Assembly: GCA_009760855.2 (NCBI GenBank) | Contig: WPIO01000355.1 | Span: 1 to 64,000 of the forward strand | Origin: Cristatella mucedo | Lineage: Eukaryota; Bryozoa; Phylactolaemata; Cristatellidae | DNA length: 64,000 nt | Reading direction: 5' to 3' | Shown here: positions 45,481-55,233 of the stretch, piece after piece | Position numbering within the stretch: the stretch's first letter is position 1 | Layout: the number at the start of each line of letters is the position of its first letter | Made by a program: the position numbers and the translations under genes | Notes under the pieces: generated by a model | The model's input: only the letters and a program-made list of their open reading frames with translations | Databases searched by the model: none | Told to the model about the DNA's origin: nothing

Positions 45481-46370
45481 GATCTCTAAATAATTGATGA
45501 CGAAGACGGAGAATCACTTGTGGCTCTGTAGCTCTGACAGCGTGGGAAGCATTGTATGCTATTTCCTTGGCCCGTCGTACTAATAACAGCAGCTTCGTCT
45601 CGGGAAAAGTATTTGGGCCTAAGTAGGTATCTCCACGTTAAAGCTGGCAGCTTTACAATCGCTCGCTGGAGGCGTGCAGAAGCAGCACCTTTCGCTACCA
45701 ACGGGCAATGTGGGCCACCGACCACAGTCACCGATATGACTTCCACAGTGGTTATTTTGGGGACCACGGCCCCTGTCGCTCCAGCTACTTCTGCATACTC
45801 TGTAGCAGTGCCACCCACCTGCGCCGCAGGTACTCCTACCTGCAGTGCAGCATCTCTGGTCTGCCTAGACTCTCCTACCAGCACCGAATCTGCCGAACGT
45901 TGCCTTCGCTCTAGTGGAAGCTGCTGACTCTCTCGTGGGCACCACCGACTCTCTTGCTGACATCACCGCACCACCCGTGGATGCCATCGATTCCCTTGCA
46001 GACGTGGCGGCGTTCTTTGCGGATGCCTTAGCCCCCTCGTGACCAAGCCATCTACTTGGTGGACGCCGCCATCTACATGGTGTACGTCTTGGCACCAATC
46101 CAGGACGCAGCCTTACCATGAAGGGACTTCTCGCTTTCCCTCCGTCCTGATGCAGTATCCCTCAGTCCTACCTCTGAAAAGTGCCATGCAGAACGCCGTT
46201 GATTTCTGGCACACCATCAACTCCTGACGCACCATCGTCGCCTGGTTCACCATTGCCTCCTGAACAATCTTTGCCAGCTGCTGTTAAGCCGCCACTGCAT
46301 TGCCGTTATCTTTGCCTGGCCAAACGTCATTACATGACAACCCCAAAGAACGAGGCACATTAGTCCATGC
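45480..46370 (+). other. Thr/Ala/Pro/Ser-rich open segments, possible exon remnants
   Basis: The frame 45556-45927 (first codon not ATG) encodes a Thr/Ala/Val/Pro-rich stretch (TSTVVILGTTAPVAPATSAY). Shifting one frame, 45867-46042 reads LVEAADSLVGTTDSLADIT with further DSLAD repeats until TGA, preceded by a splice-acceptor-like CTGGTCTGCCTAG. The minus strand is also largely open (45486-45884, 45865-46119), so openness alone proves little. It could be remnants of a repetitive mucin-like protein or a degenerate minisatellite. No second copy elsewhere in the window confirms coding. Confidence 0.3.
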
Positions 46371-46484
46371 CCATGGCCGCATTCAGATCCCACAAAAAAT
46401 ATCAGCAGATTTCAGACTGCTATTGATTAATACTGAGCTTAGAGGTCTCCTTCAATGTGGAGAGGAAAATTACTGACCGGAGAC

Positions 46485-46566
46485 AGAGTAAGAAAGAGAG
46501 AGTGAGTGAGAGGGAGTGAGAGGGAGAGCAAAAGAGAGATAGGCAGACAGACAGACAGACAGACAG

Positions 46567-46646
<80 letters not shown>
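46485..46646. repeat. Compound microsatellite (GA)n-(GACA)n-(GT)n
   Basis: GA-rich sequence from about 46485, (GACA) repeats at about 46540-46564, then about 39 uninterrupted GT dinucleotides (46569-46646). No gene is adjacent. Confidence 0.97.
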
Positions 46647-46648
<2 letters not shown>

Positions 46649-46649
46649 G

Positions 46650-47320
46650 TGTCGCTTTCTTAAGAAGCCTTAAGAAAGGTAAACGTTTTTTGGGTTATTG
46701 AGTTGGCCTCATGGGACATGTTGCATATACTTTTGGCCAAGCGGCTTACAAGATTACGTTGTAGTCTTAGTTTTTAGCTCTGTCATTGCTGAAACATCCG
46801 TCTACCGCGAATCATTTCCAAGCTGCTTTACTGTTCAGGGTAATCTTCCTAGCGTGTTGTTTTTGTCACACTACTAATCTCATTTATTAGCGGTCTTACA
46901 AAGATTCCAGCTTCGAACTCAGCCGTCACCAGAAGTCGCAAACCTACCGAAGGTAAGGGAAATTTATTTATCATCTGCATAAAGCCTTGAAAAAGACGTC
47001 GATGAGACCTGACCCGAGTGGCAGTAGTTGTACCAGTACCTAACTAGTTTTTACCAGCGGTCCTCAGGCAGTGTTGTTCTTTCCAGCAGAGGCCTTGGAG
47101 TGACGCCTTTTTACCCATTTAGAAGGGTTCGAATAAATTTTGCAAGGTGTTCATTCGGAGAAGAAAGCGAGGCCAGTAAGCGGTAAGACCTTAAGAATGA
47201 AAGGAAGTTTGAAATATTTTTTTTAGTCTCTTGTGAAATGAGGTTAACCTTGAGATTTATGGAGTAAGCCAAAGTGGTAGACTTGTATCGGTGAGGAAAC
47301 GGCAAAGCTTTGAGGTTCCT
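46650..47320. other. Unclassified noncoding stretch
   Basis: No supported frame, RNA or family repeat was recognised between the microsatellite and the LINE-B fragment. Confidence 0.4.
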
Positions 47321-47322
47321 AG

Positions 47323-47560
47323 ATAATAATAATAATAATAATATTGCACTTGATAAGGCGCCCTCAGAGAACTTAATCTCTTTCTAGGCGCTTTACATTT
47401 GCTGCAAAGTGATATGCAATTTAATAGTAAGTAAAATCATGCTTGAAAAACAAACAAAATGAATAATATGGTTAGGGGTGACATGCGCAGGGTCAGCATG
47501 CAAATGCGGTTAGTGGCAGCATGCACAGTGTCAGCACGCATAAGCACGAACCTACAATTA
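47323..47560 (-). mobile_element. LINE-B 3' end, short 5'-truncated copy
   Basis: Begins with (TAA)n at 47323, followed by GGCGCCCTCAGAG and TTTCTAGGCGCTTTACATTTG, the complement of the LINE-B 3' signature. It reaches only the untranslated 3' region. It abuts segment F-distal of U5. Confidence 0.87.
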
Positions 47561-47579
47561 ACAAGTGTTGGTTACTCAG

Positions 47580-48600
47580 ATTCGAAGCAATTTGCATATC
47601 CTTGAATAGACCAGCTTCGTTGATGCTTAGGCACCACACATGTTGCTGATTGAAGAAGTTAGACAAAGGTTTCTGACTCTCTCTCTGAACTTTTAATTTC
47701 ACCTTCTCATTCGAAAAGCTCCATCTCTTGAGCATATATGTCAGAAACTTACGTAAGATTTGGTCAAAACAAACATATATAGGAATTCTATACGTAGCTG
47801 CGGATGGGGAAGTATCACTTCTAAACACCTGACGTGTCGGTGAAATTGCAATCTGGTTCTAGAAATTCCTCCTTGCTATCTGCCCTGCTGCCCTCTCCTG
47901 GAGATGTCTTAATCCTCTCTGAATGATTGCCATAGGCACGGAAACCACAGGATAATGTGGCACTGGCCTGACTGACGAAGGAATTTGTGAATACATTGTT
48001 TTGATGTACCCTCAGCCTGTTTGAGATTCACGATTGGCGCCATTTCTGAAGGCGGTTAGAAAAACAGAAATATCTGTGCAGGTAGCTGTAGCGTTAGCTA
48101 CGGCAGTTCGCCGTTCAAAAGATTCCACGTTCCGGTACGGGTTTTAGGCTAAGCCAGCTGTTCCCATCAATCTAATAGAAAGGTAGACTTCACGACCTAC
48201 TGTTCTTCAATCTACAATCCTGTAAAGTTATCAAAACTTTTAATATTAGGATGACTTCACATATTCATCTGTCTAACCAAAATGATTCACCTTCACGAGT
48301 TCTATTATATGGTTCAAAAGTGAAATGAGGTCCCAAGGGTTTGTGCTCGATCCTCAATAGACTTGACGAATCATACTTTGTATTCATTGCACGTAGTAGT
48401 AGGTGCTTTAAATAAGTAATTTTTCAGTTTTTCCGACATAATTTTCAAAGAGGCTTCCTTTAGTATAAAGAAGCATGGCTAAGCCGTTTCAACCCGGATA
48501 CAACCCTTCCCTAACACGCTTGATTAGCTGAAGCATAATTGTTTGTTTAAAGTGCTTTTACTGCTGCACTTCAGTTGATAGTACTTTAACGTGCATTTAA
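47580..48600 (-). repeat. Unit U5, segment F-distal
   Basis: Aligns with 31.19-32.03 kb, continuing about 30 bp into F-proximal (GCACTTCAGTTGATAGTACT near 48573). It then jumps to segment E without any GT14 sequence. Confidence 0.7.
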
Positions 48601-50620
48601 AGTTCATTGAACGTTCATTGGCGAATTGGTGTGTGATATAAACGAAATTACTCATGGTAATCACTGAATAGACATATGAAGAGAAATTGATCACCAATGC
48701 AGATTTATATTAGCATATCTATCTTGTTCTTATTCACTACTTGTAGTTTCCAAACTTAAAAGATCACAATGCACCTCTTTTCCTTCTGAGCAAATTCTGC
48801 AAGAGAGTAGTAGTTTGTTGGAATTTCGTAATTTAGTCAATTTGGAAGATCGCTCTCTGCAAGTCTGAAACGATCTCCAAGATTTTGAAACACAGCTAAT
48901 AAAGAGCCAATTAAATATCAAGTTATTCGTAGGTATATAATTGCCGGACCAATTCATACATCGGTCCCAGACGAAGGAGTGGATGGATGCAACTAGAGGC
49001 AGTGTAAATGTGAAGCACGAGGAAATTTGAGAACTTATACTTTAGTGAACGACTGTTGAACTAGCTATCTGCTTTATAGGAAGCCGGTATTGGTCTTGAG
49101 CACTGGATATAATCTGCCGTGTTTAAGTTTGAGCGTTGGTCTAACGTTAATACTGCAGTTGTAATGCTAGCGATAGGTAGATCGTGTTGCAGAGGGGAAC
49201 TTTCAGAGTCTCACTCAGCAAGCCTCTATAGCAGACGGGAAAGAACTGCGTATAGCGAGTCACATTACAGTAGACTTGGTAATATAATGCTTTGACCAGC
49301 TCTTCTGACCCACCTTCATTTAAGCAAGCCTATTCTTAAAATAATGCTTAGGAAAAAGAAGGCACGCTAGCCTGTTGACCGTACGTGTCCATAAAGCGAA
49401 ACAGTATGAGTTCAAAATTACATTGCGGATTCAGAACGTCCAGCATTCCTATTAACACAGTAAACAATATTTGATATCGTGAATTTCGTAATGGTAGAAT
49501 GGCAATACAAATACACAAGGTTTGAGGCTTTTAAACGTATCCGGGTGATCCGATTCCTTTCTCCAGTTACAGAGGAGCATGAACCAACGAGCTGTTTACA
49601 ATCATGAGATCAACGAGAAGCTTCAATTCTACTCATTACCTCAACTGCTTTCCTGACTCTGCTATGCTTTTCATTTTTTTGTTGCATGCGATGAAGTCTG
49701 TTGTCTACCGACTGTGTATCGCAAGCAGCTTAGGCTAGTAGTGGCCTACGCAAAATTATCTAGCTTAACACCCACAAAGCATTCGTGGCTTTATTGAGTT
49801 ACAGTCTGATATAGAACAACAACTGTGCTCCTTAATCAGCTGTACTTCTCACCTGCCCTTAGATCTAGAACGTTAATTAGGTTGTTTAGCCATATATTTC
49901 AGACGGAAGGGGTAAAAAACAGGTGCCGGCTTTTCTCTTCACACAAGCCGGCGATAGTTGCTGTGTAGTGGAAGTACGTCTCCATCATCTAAGAAAAAGC
50001 AGGCATCGTTATGTGCAATATACTTCAAGAGCCCTGTGAGTCAGTTCGTTATATTCTTATCCAATGACCCACAGGATTCTTTAAGTGCATTACTGCACAT
50101 AAAGATGCCTGCCTAATTTATATAACAATGTATCACGTTATAAGAAATTAAATCAATCGTGATATGCTCTGTCAAAAAATTGATGACACATTTAACTCGG
50201 TGACACTAGTCTACTTCTCCGTAGCAGCTTCTCTAGCCACGGCCAAAATGCAATGCTCCGGTCCTTAGCCAATGCATCACGCCACATCTGTCTCGCTGGG
50301 TTTCTTAGCAACGCCTTCTTACCTTTTGCTTATTCTGTGTTGCACGTTCGTCTAATGCTGAATGCTAGACTGGCAAGCGGCAAACTAGGTTCTTTTTAAA
50401 GGTACAGGTGGCCGAGTCAGTGGGAAACCGCCAAGCCTATTGGCTTGTTTTCTCTCGACTGGCAGGCAAATTGTCATACAATTTCTTCGAACAAAAGGAC
50501 AATCACGTGCTTGAAATTTCTCCCAAAGAACGGCGCACTGAAGTCAACCGACCATCAAGCACTGATCGACAGCCCTTGGATAGCATCCAGCATGGCAAGG
50601 TATTGTAGAGCTACAAAGTT
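48600..50620 (-). repeat. Unit U5, segments E, D and C without a GT14 gene
   Basis: E (about 48630-49130) matches 35.86-36.40 kb; D (49130-49610) matches 43.44-43.88 kb; C (50200-50620) matches 43.88-44.2 kb. A LINE-A 3' end interrupts D. The proximal half of E, the CT tract, the coding region and F-proximal are all missing at the 48.6 kb junction. Confidence 0.72.
49616..49810 (+). mobile_element. LINE-A 3' end fragment in U5
   Basis: Starts with AAGCTTCAATTCTACTCATTACCTCAACTGC-like sequence (two blocks) matching 5830-6020 of the long LINE-A, including the GTGTATCGCAAGCAGCTTAGG stretch that is the end of the coding region. No ATTACATT tail is clear. Confidence 0.75.
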
Positions 50621-52430
50621 ATTTTCGTAGATGGCGTTTGGCAATTGCAGCACTAGGTCATGCCACCATCTCTGACGTTTCGTGCGGGATATTAATTCAC
50701 GGATAACTAATAGGTCCTCGGACTGAGTGCCATTTTCCATTCGCCAGCCCAAGTAAGGTTCTCAGGCGAGCCAAGTCCTGGCTTGGGCTGGCATGAGTCG
50801 CTCGTTCATGTTGACCGACCACCCAAGGTCTAAGGCATTCTGTGGCTGTGTAGTTGACACGAGACTCCACTTAACCGTCAATCTGTTTGAGGGCGGATTT
50901 TTCCCTTTTACTTTGAGCGACTGTTGATAGAAGACCAGAGTGGGCGGGATCGGAGGGTTAAATCAATCATCACCCGACAGTCCCCCTGACAGACTGGGTC
51001 GATGAATCAGTTTCTTCGGTGAGAGCTTAGCCTGCCTATCGAAGTGTGTAAGCACTACTTGCTAAAGAAGCAATAGAACATCCTAACGGAGAGTTTATTG
51101 TTTGAATCGTTACAGGCAGTTTTTCCTGCTGAATATCTGGAGGCACTTGAGCCTTAGGACTAACGACTGGGAAATAGTGATGAATCTCCAGTGGCTCACT
51201 CAGCTCAGGTCAGGTGTCAGGAGTCAAGTGAGCACTGCAAAGCAGCTGTCAACGTGGAATCTCCGTGTATTTCTGGCCATTATTTACGAAATACAGCTAG
51301 AACAGGCGAGGCTTAGATAACCATTTTTTGAGCGACGACCCACCAGTGTCCGTGTCCTATTTATAAACAATATATCTACGTTTTTTCGTCGATACGGGCC
51401 TGAATTGTGTTGGCAGGCTTGTGCACAAGAACACGACTCTTGCAACCTGCCAGCACTGGGCGGAGACCTTGCGAGGTCTCTCAGACTGCCTAAGCCACAG
51501 CAAGCTCACGACCGGTGGAAGGGCAGACGATGATTCGGCTGATGACTCGGCAGTCCAGCCCAAATCCATGCACTGGTGGCATCTGTGGGGACATCAATCT
51601 ACAAAAAACTGCAGCCAGCTATCGTGCGGGTCAGGAACAAACAATGGCCCGACAGCGGGAAGAACAACACTGAATGCACGGAATATAAGGGCTGCCGAAG
51701 GAGTACAACGGGAGGAGAGTTCTAGATCCCTCGAGGCCAGCAGCCGTCTAGTGTGTGTAGACTGGGCTTGACCGGGGTAGATTGAAATAAAGACTTTGGT
51801 GTTGGAGCCTGCAGGCTTGTTGCTCGGTCTCCCTACTCAGCCTGACGACATGACGTGCAGAGGGTTGTTGCAGCTTGTCAAAGGCTCGCTTGATTGCTCG
51901 TATAAAGAATGCTTAAGCCGAAGAGCCGGCCCGGCAAAGGCTACAGATAAAATTTTATTTCCGCCTAGACCGACTTCGTTAGGATGGTTTGCAAATCCTT
52001 AAAATCCTTCAAGTCTCGTGTGCGGCTAATTGAATTATTAATTACAGCTTCTAGCTAGGTAATAGCATGGAATGAAACTTAATCCTTATTCCCAATTCAT
52101 GGATATAAAATTTGAGCCAGTGCACGAACTCCTACTTAACACAGTCTCCCCACACAAGCCGCTAGCAGCTAGCAGTGGATTTAGTTCCAAAAAAGCTACC
52201 CATTGTGCCGTTGGCCTCTCCAGGGCATTTTATGACGAGCGACAGCTTCTGAAGATGGGTATCCGGAATGTTTAGGCTTTTCCATGCCGTTGCTATGGGA
52301 ATTCATTTGCTGCAATCCACCTTACAGCTATGTAAAGCTAGCGGACGGCATTGACGATCACCCATCAGCAGTGGACAAGTAGTTTCACAGGCTGAGTGCC
52401 CCACTTGAACAGCTGCCAGCAGCTGTGATT
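50620..52430. other. Unclassified region, possible LTR-like block at 51409-51852
   Basis: No conserved gene was recognised. An inverted repeat lies at 50743-50753 and 50782-50792 (GCCAGCCCAAG / CTTGGGCTGGC). From 51409 (TGTGTTGGCAGGC) to about 51852 (CTGACGACA) the sequence is GC-richer. It has an AATAAA at 51786 about 65 bp before the end, a pattern seen in LTRs, but no target duplication or paired LTR was found. The frame 51421-51771 is not supported by any other copy. Confidence 0.25.
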
Positions 52431-52439
52431 CTCGGCGGC

Positions 52440-53140
52440 AGGCGTCGGAATCTGCTTCGGCTAACTGAGAAACTGATTGCTTGCTTTGCCGATATTCGAT
52501 CCTGGATGTTGGAAAACTTCCTGAAATTAAAGGATAATAAAACCCAACTGCTGCTCATAGGACACCCTAAGCGTGTGGCTGGATTAAAAGGCTTTGCCAT
52601 TCTAATAGGTGATGCTATTGTGCGGCCATCACCAGGTGCACGAAATCTAGGTGTCGTGTTCGACAGCTGCCTCAATGTCAAAAGCTTCATTCCGAAGACT
52701 GCTTCTACCGCTAGCCATCACATCTGATCCCTATCCAAGATTAGGAGCTGTCTCCCACAGTGGATTGTAAAAAATTCAACTAGGTCTCTAGTTCTGTCTC
52801 GGTTTGATGATTGTAATTCCCGTTCGGTTGGCTGCCAAAGAAAGTTATTATGCCACTACAGCAGACGATGAATATGGCAGTAAGGCTAGTCTTTAAGTCC
52901 CAGCAGTTTGAGCGCGTATCTCCTTTGCTGGAAGAGCTAGGATGGTTGCCGGTTGAGCAAAGGATACAGAGCAAAGTTCTTACGCTGACCCATACAGCCC
53001 GCAACGGCTTTGCTCCTTCATACTTAGCTGAACTGCTGCATCAGTTTCAGCCTGTTTTCGCGCCCCAGGTCCTGTGTGGACCATAAATTAGCTGGCCCAT
53101 TCCTCCACTTAAAAAAAGTTGGTGACGGAAGCTTGGCAAA
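52440..53140 (+). mobile_element. LINE-A internal fragment
   Basis: Truncated at both ends. It contains the post-RT region (IRSWMLENFLKLKDNKTQLL, GLKGFAILIGDAIVRPSPGA) and the block LLEELGWLPVEQRIQSKVL near 52925-52980. The frame breaks near 52727 and 53086. The ATTACATT tail and RT core are absent. Confidence 0.87.
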
Positions 53141-53329
53141 TAATACTGAGCAGCTGCCTGCATTCTAGTTCCCTACTATTGCAAGTAAATGCTCACTTCT
53201 TGCCACATAGCAACATCTGAATCAACCAGAACCAGATCATCTAGCCTCTCAGCAGATCCAGCCTGTGCACCGTGAATGTGCAGCCACACCGTGGCTGCAT
53301 CTAACTGTCTGAGGCCTGAGGCGCTGGAT

Positions 53330-53497
53330 GCTAGTGATGGCTGCTGCTGCAGAGATAGCTATATTAGTAGTGACTAGCAGCCACTTCGGAACTGCCACAC
53401 TCTGTCCCATTCCTGGCCTGAGGCTGAGGTCTGAGCTTTATTATCCCGTTATAGCCTACTATCTAGCCATTTAGCTCAGCGATCATCTGTTGACACT

Positions 53498-53499
<2 letters not shown>
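53330..53499 (+). repeat. Unit U8, proximal segment E
   Basis: About 170 bp matching 11065-11240: AGCAGCTGCAG-like start, then CTGTCCCATTCCTGGCCTGAGG at 53400-53421, matching the CTCATCCCTGGCCTAAGG region of U1. This shows that the following CT tract and frame are a true 5' end of a GT14 unit. Confidence 0.7.
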
Positions 53500-53555
<56 letters not shown>

Positions 53556-53650
53556 CGTCTCTCTATCTCCCTCTGTCTCTCTCTCTCTCTCCATTTTTCC
53601 CTCTCCCTGTCAGCCTCTCTGTCTCTGTCTCTCTCTCTCTCTCTCTCTCG
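53500..53650 (+). repeat. (CT)n tract of U8
   Basis: Nearly pure CT, about 50 bp before the ATG at 53701, in the same relative position as in the other GT14 units. Confidence 0.95.
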
Positions 53651-53700
53651 TTATTAGGTCTTATTCTGTCTTTACTTTCTACGGCGACAAATTGGGTCCG

Positions 53701-54027
53701 ATGTCTACTGCCAAAATTCGCAGCCACTGGCAGCTGTACAATTGGTTCACTCAGGCCGTGAAAATAATTATCTGCCGTGCTTGGGTGACAACCAAAGCCG
53801 CCCTCCTGATTGTTCTAGCTGTCGGCTGGATTGCAGCAAAAGTGGGCACACAGCAACAGCTAGGTAAACCTTTACACATTCCGGATATTCATCGGTGGCA
53901 GCAGCCGCTCGTCCAAAAATGCCATGGAGAAGCCTACAGCACCCCGGGTTGCATTTTTGGAACAGTAATCTACTGTTGGCTGCTAGGAGCTCGTGCAGGG
54001 AGACTCGTCCGAGCACTTCAACGATGA
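53701..54027 (+). pseudogene. GT14 5'-end remnant with signal anchor (U8)
   Basis: ATG at 53701 opens 108 codons. The part VTTKAALLIVLAVGWIAAK (residues 29-47) matches the signal anchor of the intact gene, and GTQQQLG matches its SRQQRVGG. The N-terminal tail is longer than in U4 (about 30 residues against 8). After residue 56 similarity to GT14 fades and no catalytic block follows. A TGA ends the frame at 54025-54027. A strong donor-like CTAG/GTAAAC lies at 53863/53864. It could be a truncated pseudogene or the first exon of a chimeric gene (see findings). Confidence 0.65.
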
Positions 54028-54039
54028 CACTCCCTGAGA

Positions 54040-54530
54040 CGTCGCCAGGTGTTGCGACAGTCAGTGCTGTGACTACGGTAAATGCTGCAGCACCGGTCAG
54101 TGCGTTCGCTCCGGCTCGAGCTGCTACGACGGTCAGGGCTGTCATGCCGACAACGGTCAGAGCTGCTACGCTGGTTAGTGCTGCGACTTTAAGGCCGGGA
54201 TATGTTGCTACTACCCTAGCCGGCAAGACTACTACACCGTTCGGTGCTGCAACGACGACGCCGGTTGGCCTAGCTCTGACGCCGGTTAGTGATGTCGGAG
54301 TTGCTCGGTTGTTGAGAATAGCAAGTGATGTGCAAGCAGCCGCCAAGGCGACGGAGACATTCGAGACCCGTGCAGCAGAGGGAGGAGGCACGAGCCGAAT
54401 CACTGGTTGTTGGAGAAGAGCGCTGCCAAGGTCCCAGTGGTGGCTTAAAGCTGGTGGCCTATGTATCAAAATGGTCACCACAGGCAATGATTTAGTGTGC
54501 CTCCTACGAGCAGGTCTCGCATAGCCTCTA
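54040..54530 (+). repeat. Degenerate 18-bp repeat encoding Ala/Thr/Val hexapeptides
   Basis: About 270 bp (54048-54320) of imperfect 18-bp units of the type GCTACGACGGTCAGTGCT, reading A-T-T-V-S/R-A in one plus frame that stays open from 53895 to 54524. The minus strand is open as well (54562-53768), because the repeat has few stop-like triplets. After 54320 the plus frame is no longer repetitive. The repeat resembles an O-glycosylatable low-complexity protein, but coding is unproven. Confidence 0.55.
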
Positions 54531-54642
54531 GACCAGTGAGGACACTTCATAAAACTTGACACAAATTCGTGCTTTACTATGATTTTCTCTAACTTTTTAT
54601 TGCATATTCGATTGAGCCTCTCGTTTGATTAGCTATGCTTTC

Positions 54643-54671
54643 AGAAGCCGACTGACACCCAGTCGGCTTCT
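54643..54671. repeat. Perfect 12-bp hairpin at the SD copy 2 edge
   Basis: AGAAGCCGACTG (54643-54654) and CAGTCGGCTTCT (54660-54671) are exact inverted repeats with a 5-nt loop. The window's first base corresponds to 54657 within the loop, so whether copy 1 also has the left arm cannot be seen. Confidence 0.85.
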
Positions 54672-54686
54672 CATGGGAAGAGAGGA

Positions 54687-54866
54687 TGTTGGGTCTGCTG
54701 TACCGCGACAGCTGACCAGTCCTTCGAAAGCCAGCGCTTTGAGAAAACGGACCCACTTGCAGCACTTGCTAGCGCTGCCCTTGTGCTGGCCGTGCGGCCC
54801 GGTTCCCTGTTTCCGAAATAAACGGCATCTGCCTGAGCCCTCTTGATCTGAGCTTGACTGCCAACA
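54687..54866 (+). repeat. Possible short LTR-like element, copy 2
   Basis: Better preserved termini than copy 1 at 31-210: TGTTGGGTCTGC at the start and GACTGCCAACA at the end, with an AATAAA at 54818. No target duplication was found, so the call is tentative. Confidence 0.28.
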
Positions 54867-55174
54867 CAAACATAACTCTCGTGTTCGTCGCAGCCGTACG
54901 AGGCATGGCCAATGACTACCCTACGTCCGTCTGGCCAAGCTCGACTGAGACTCCTGTAATGCCGATTGCTCGGCGGACTTGGCCTAACCTGCAGCTCTAT
55001 TGGTGGGGTAACCTAGCGCCCAATGCCATTAAGTGCACGTCTACACCCGATAAGCAGGCCACCCTGAACCCACCGTTTCTAGCTCTGACCTCCTCACCAT
55101 TACTAAAGGGGCTGGTAAGTCATGGTCGCGAGCTGAAAAGCGAGACACATAGGTTGGGGATTTTACTGAGGTTA

Positions 55175-55233
55175 ATTCGCAAGCCCACAAAGTCGCTGAG
55201 CGCCTAGCTCAGCGACTTTGTGCGCTTGCGAAT
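55175..55233. repeat. Near-perfect palindrome, 26-bp arms, 7-nt loop
   Basis: Left arm 55175-55200, loop CGCCTAG, right arm 55208-55233, one mismatch (55185). The left arm and loop are present in copy 1 (515-550). The right arm is not: copy 1 continues with 231 bp of other sequence before the two copies align again at CTATGCCGCGACC (787 and 55236). Confidence 0.92.

Noticed and set aside
51421-51771. 116-codon frame in an unclassified region
   Set aside because: The start is not ATG, no family motif is visible, and it lies in a block that looks more like a degraded LTR with AATAAA.
53768-54562. 264-codon minus-strand frame
   Set aside because: It runs antisense through the GT14 signal anchor and the 18-bp repeat; openness follows from repeat composition.
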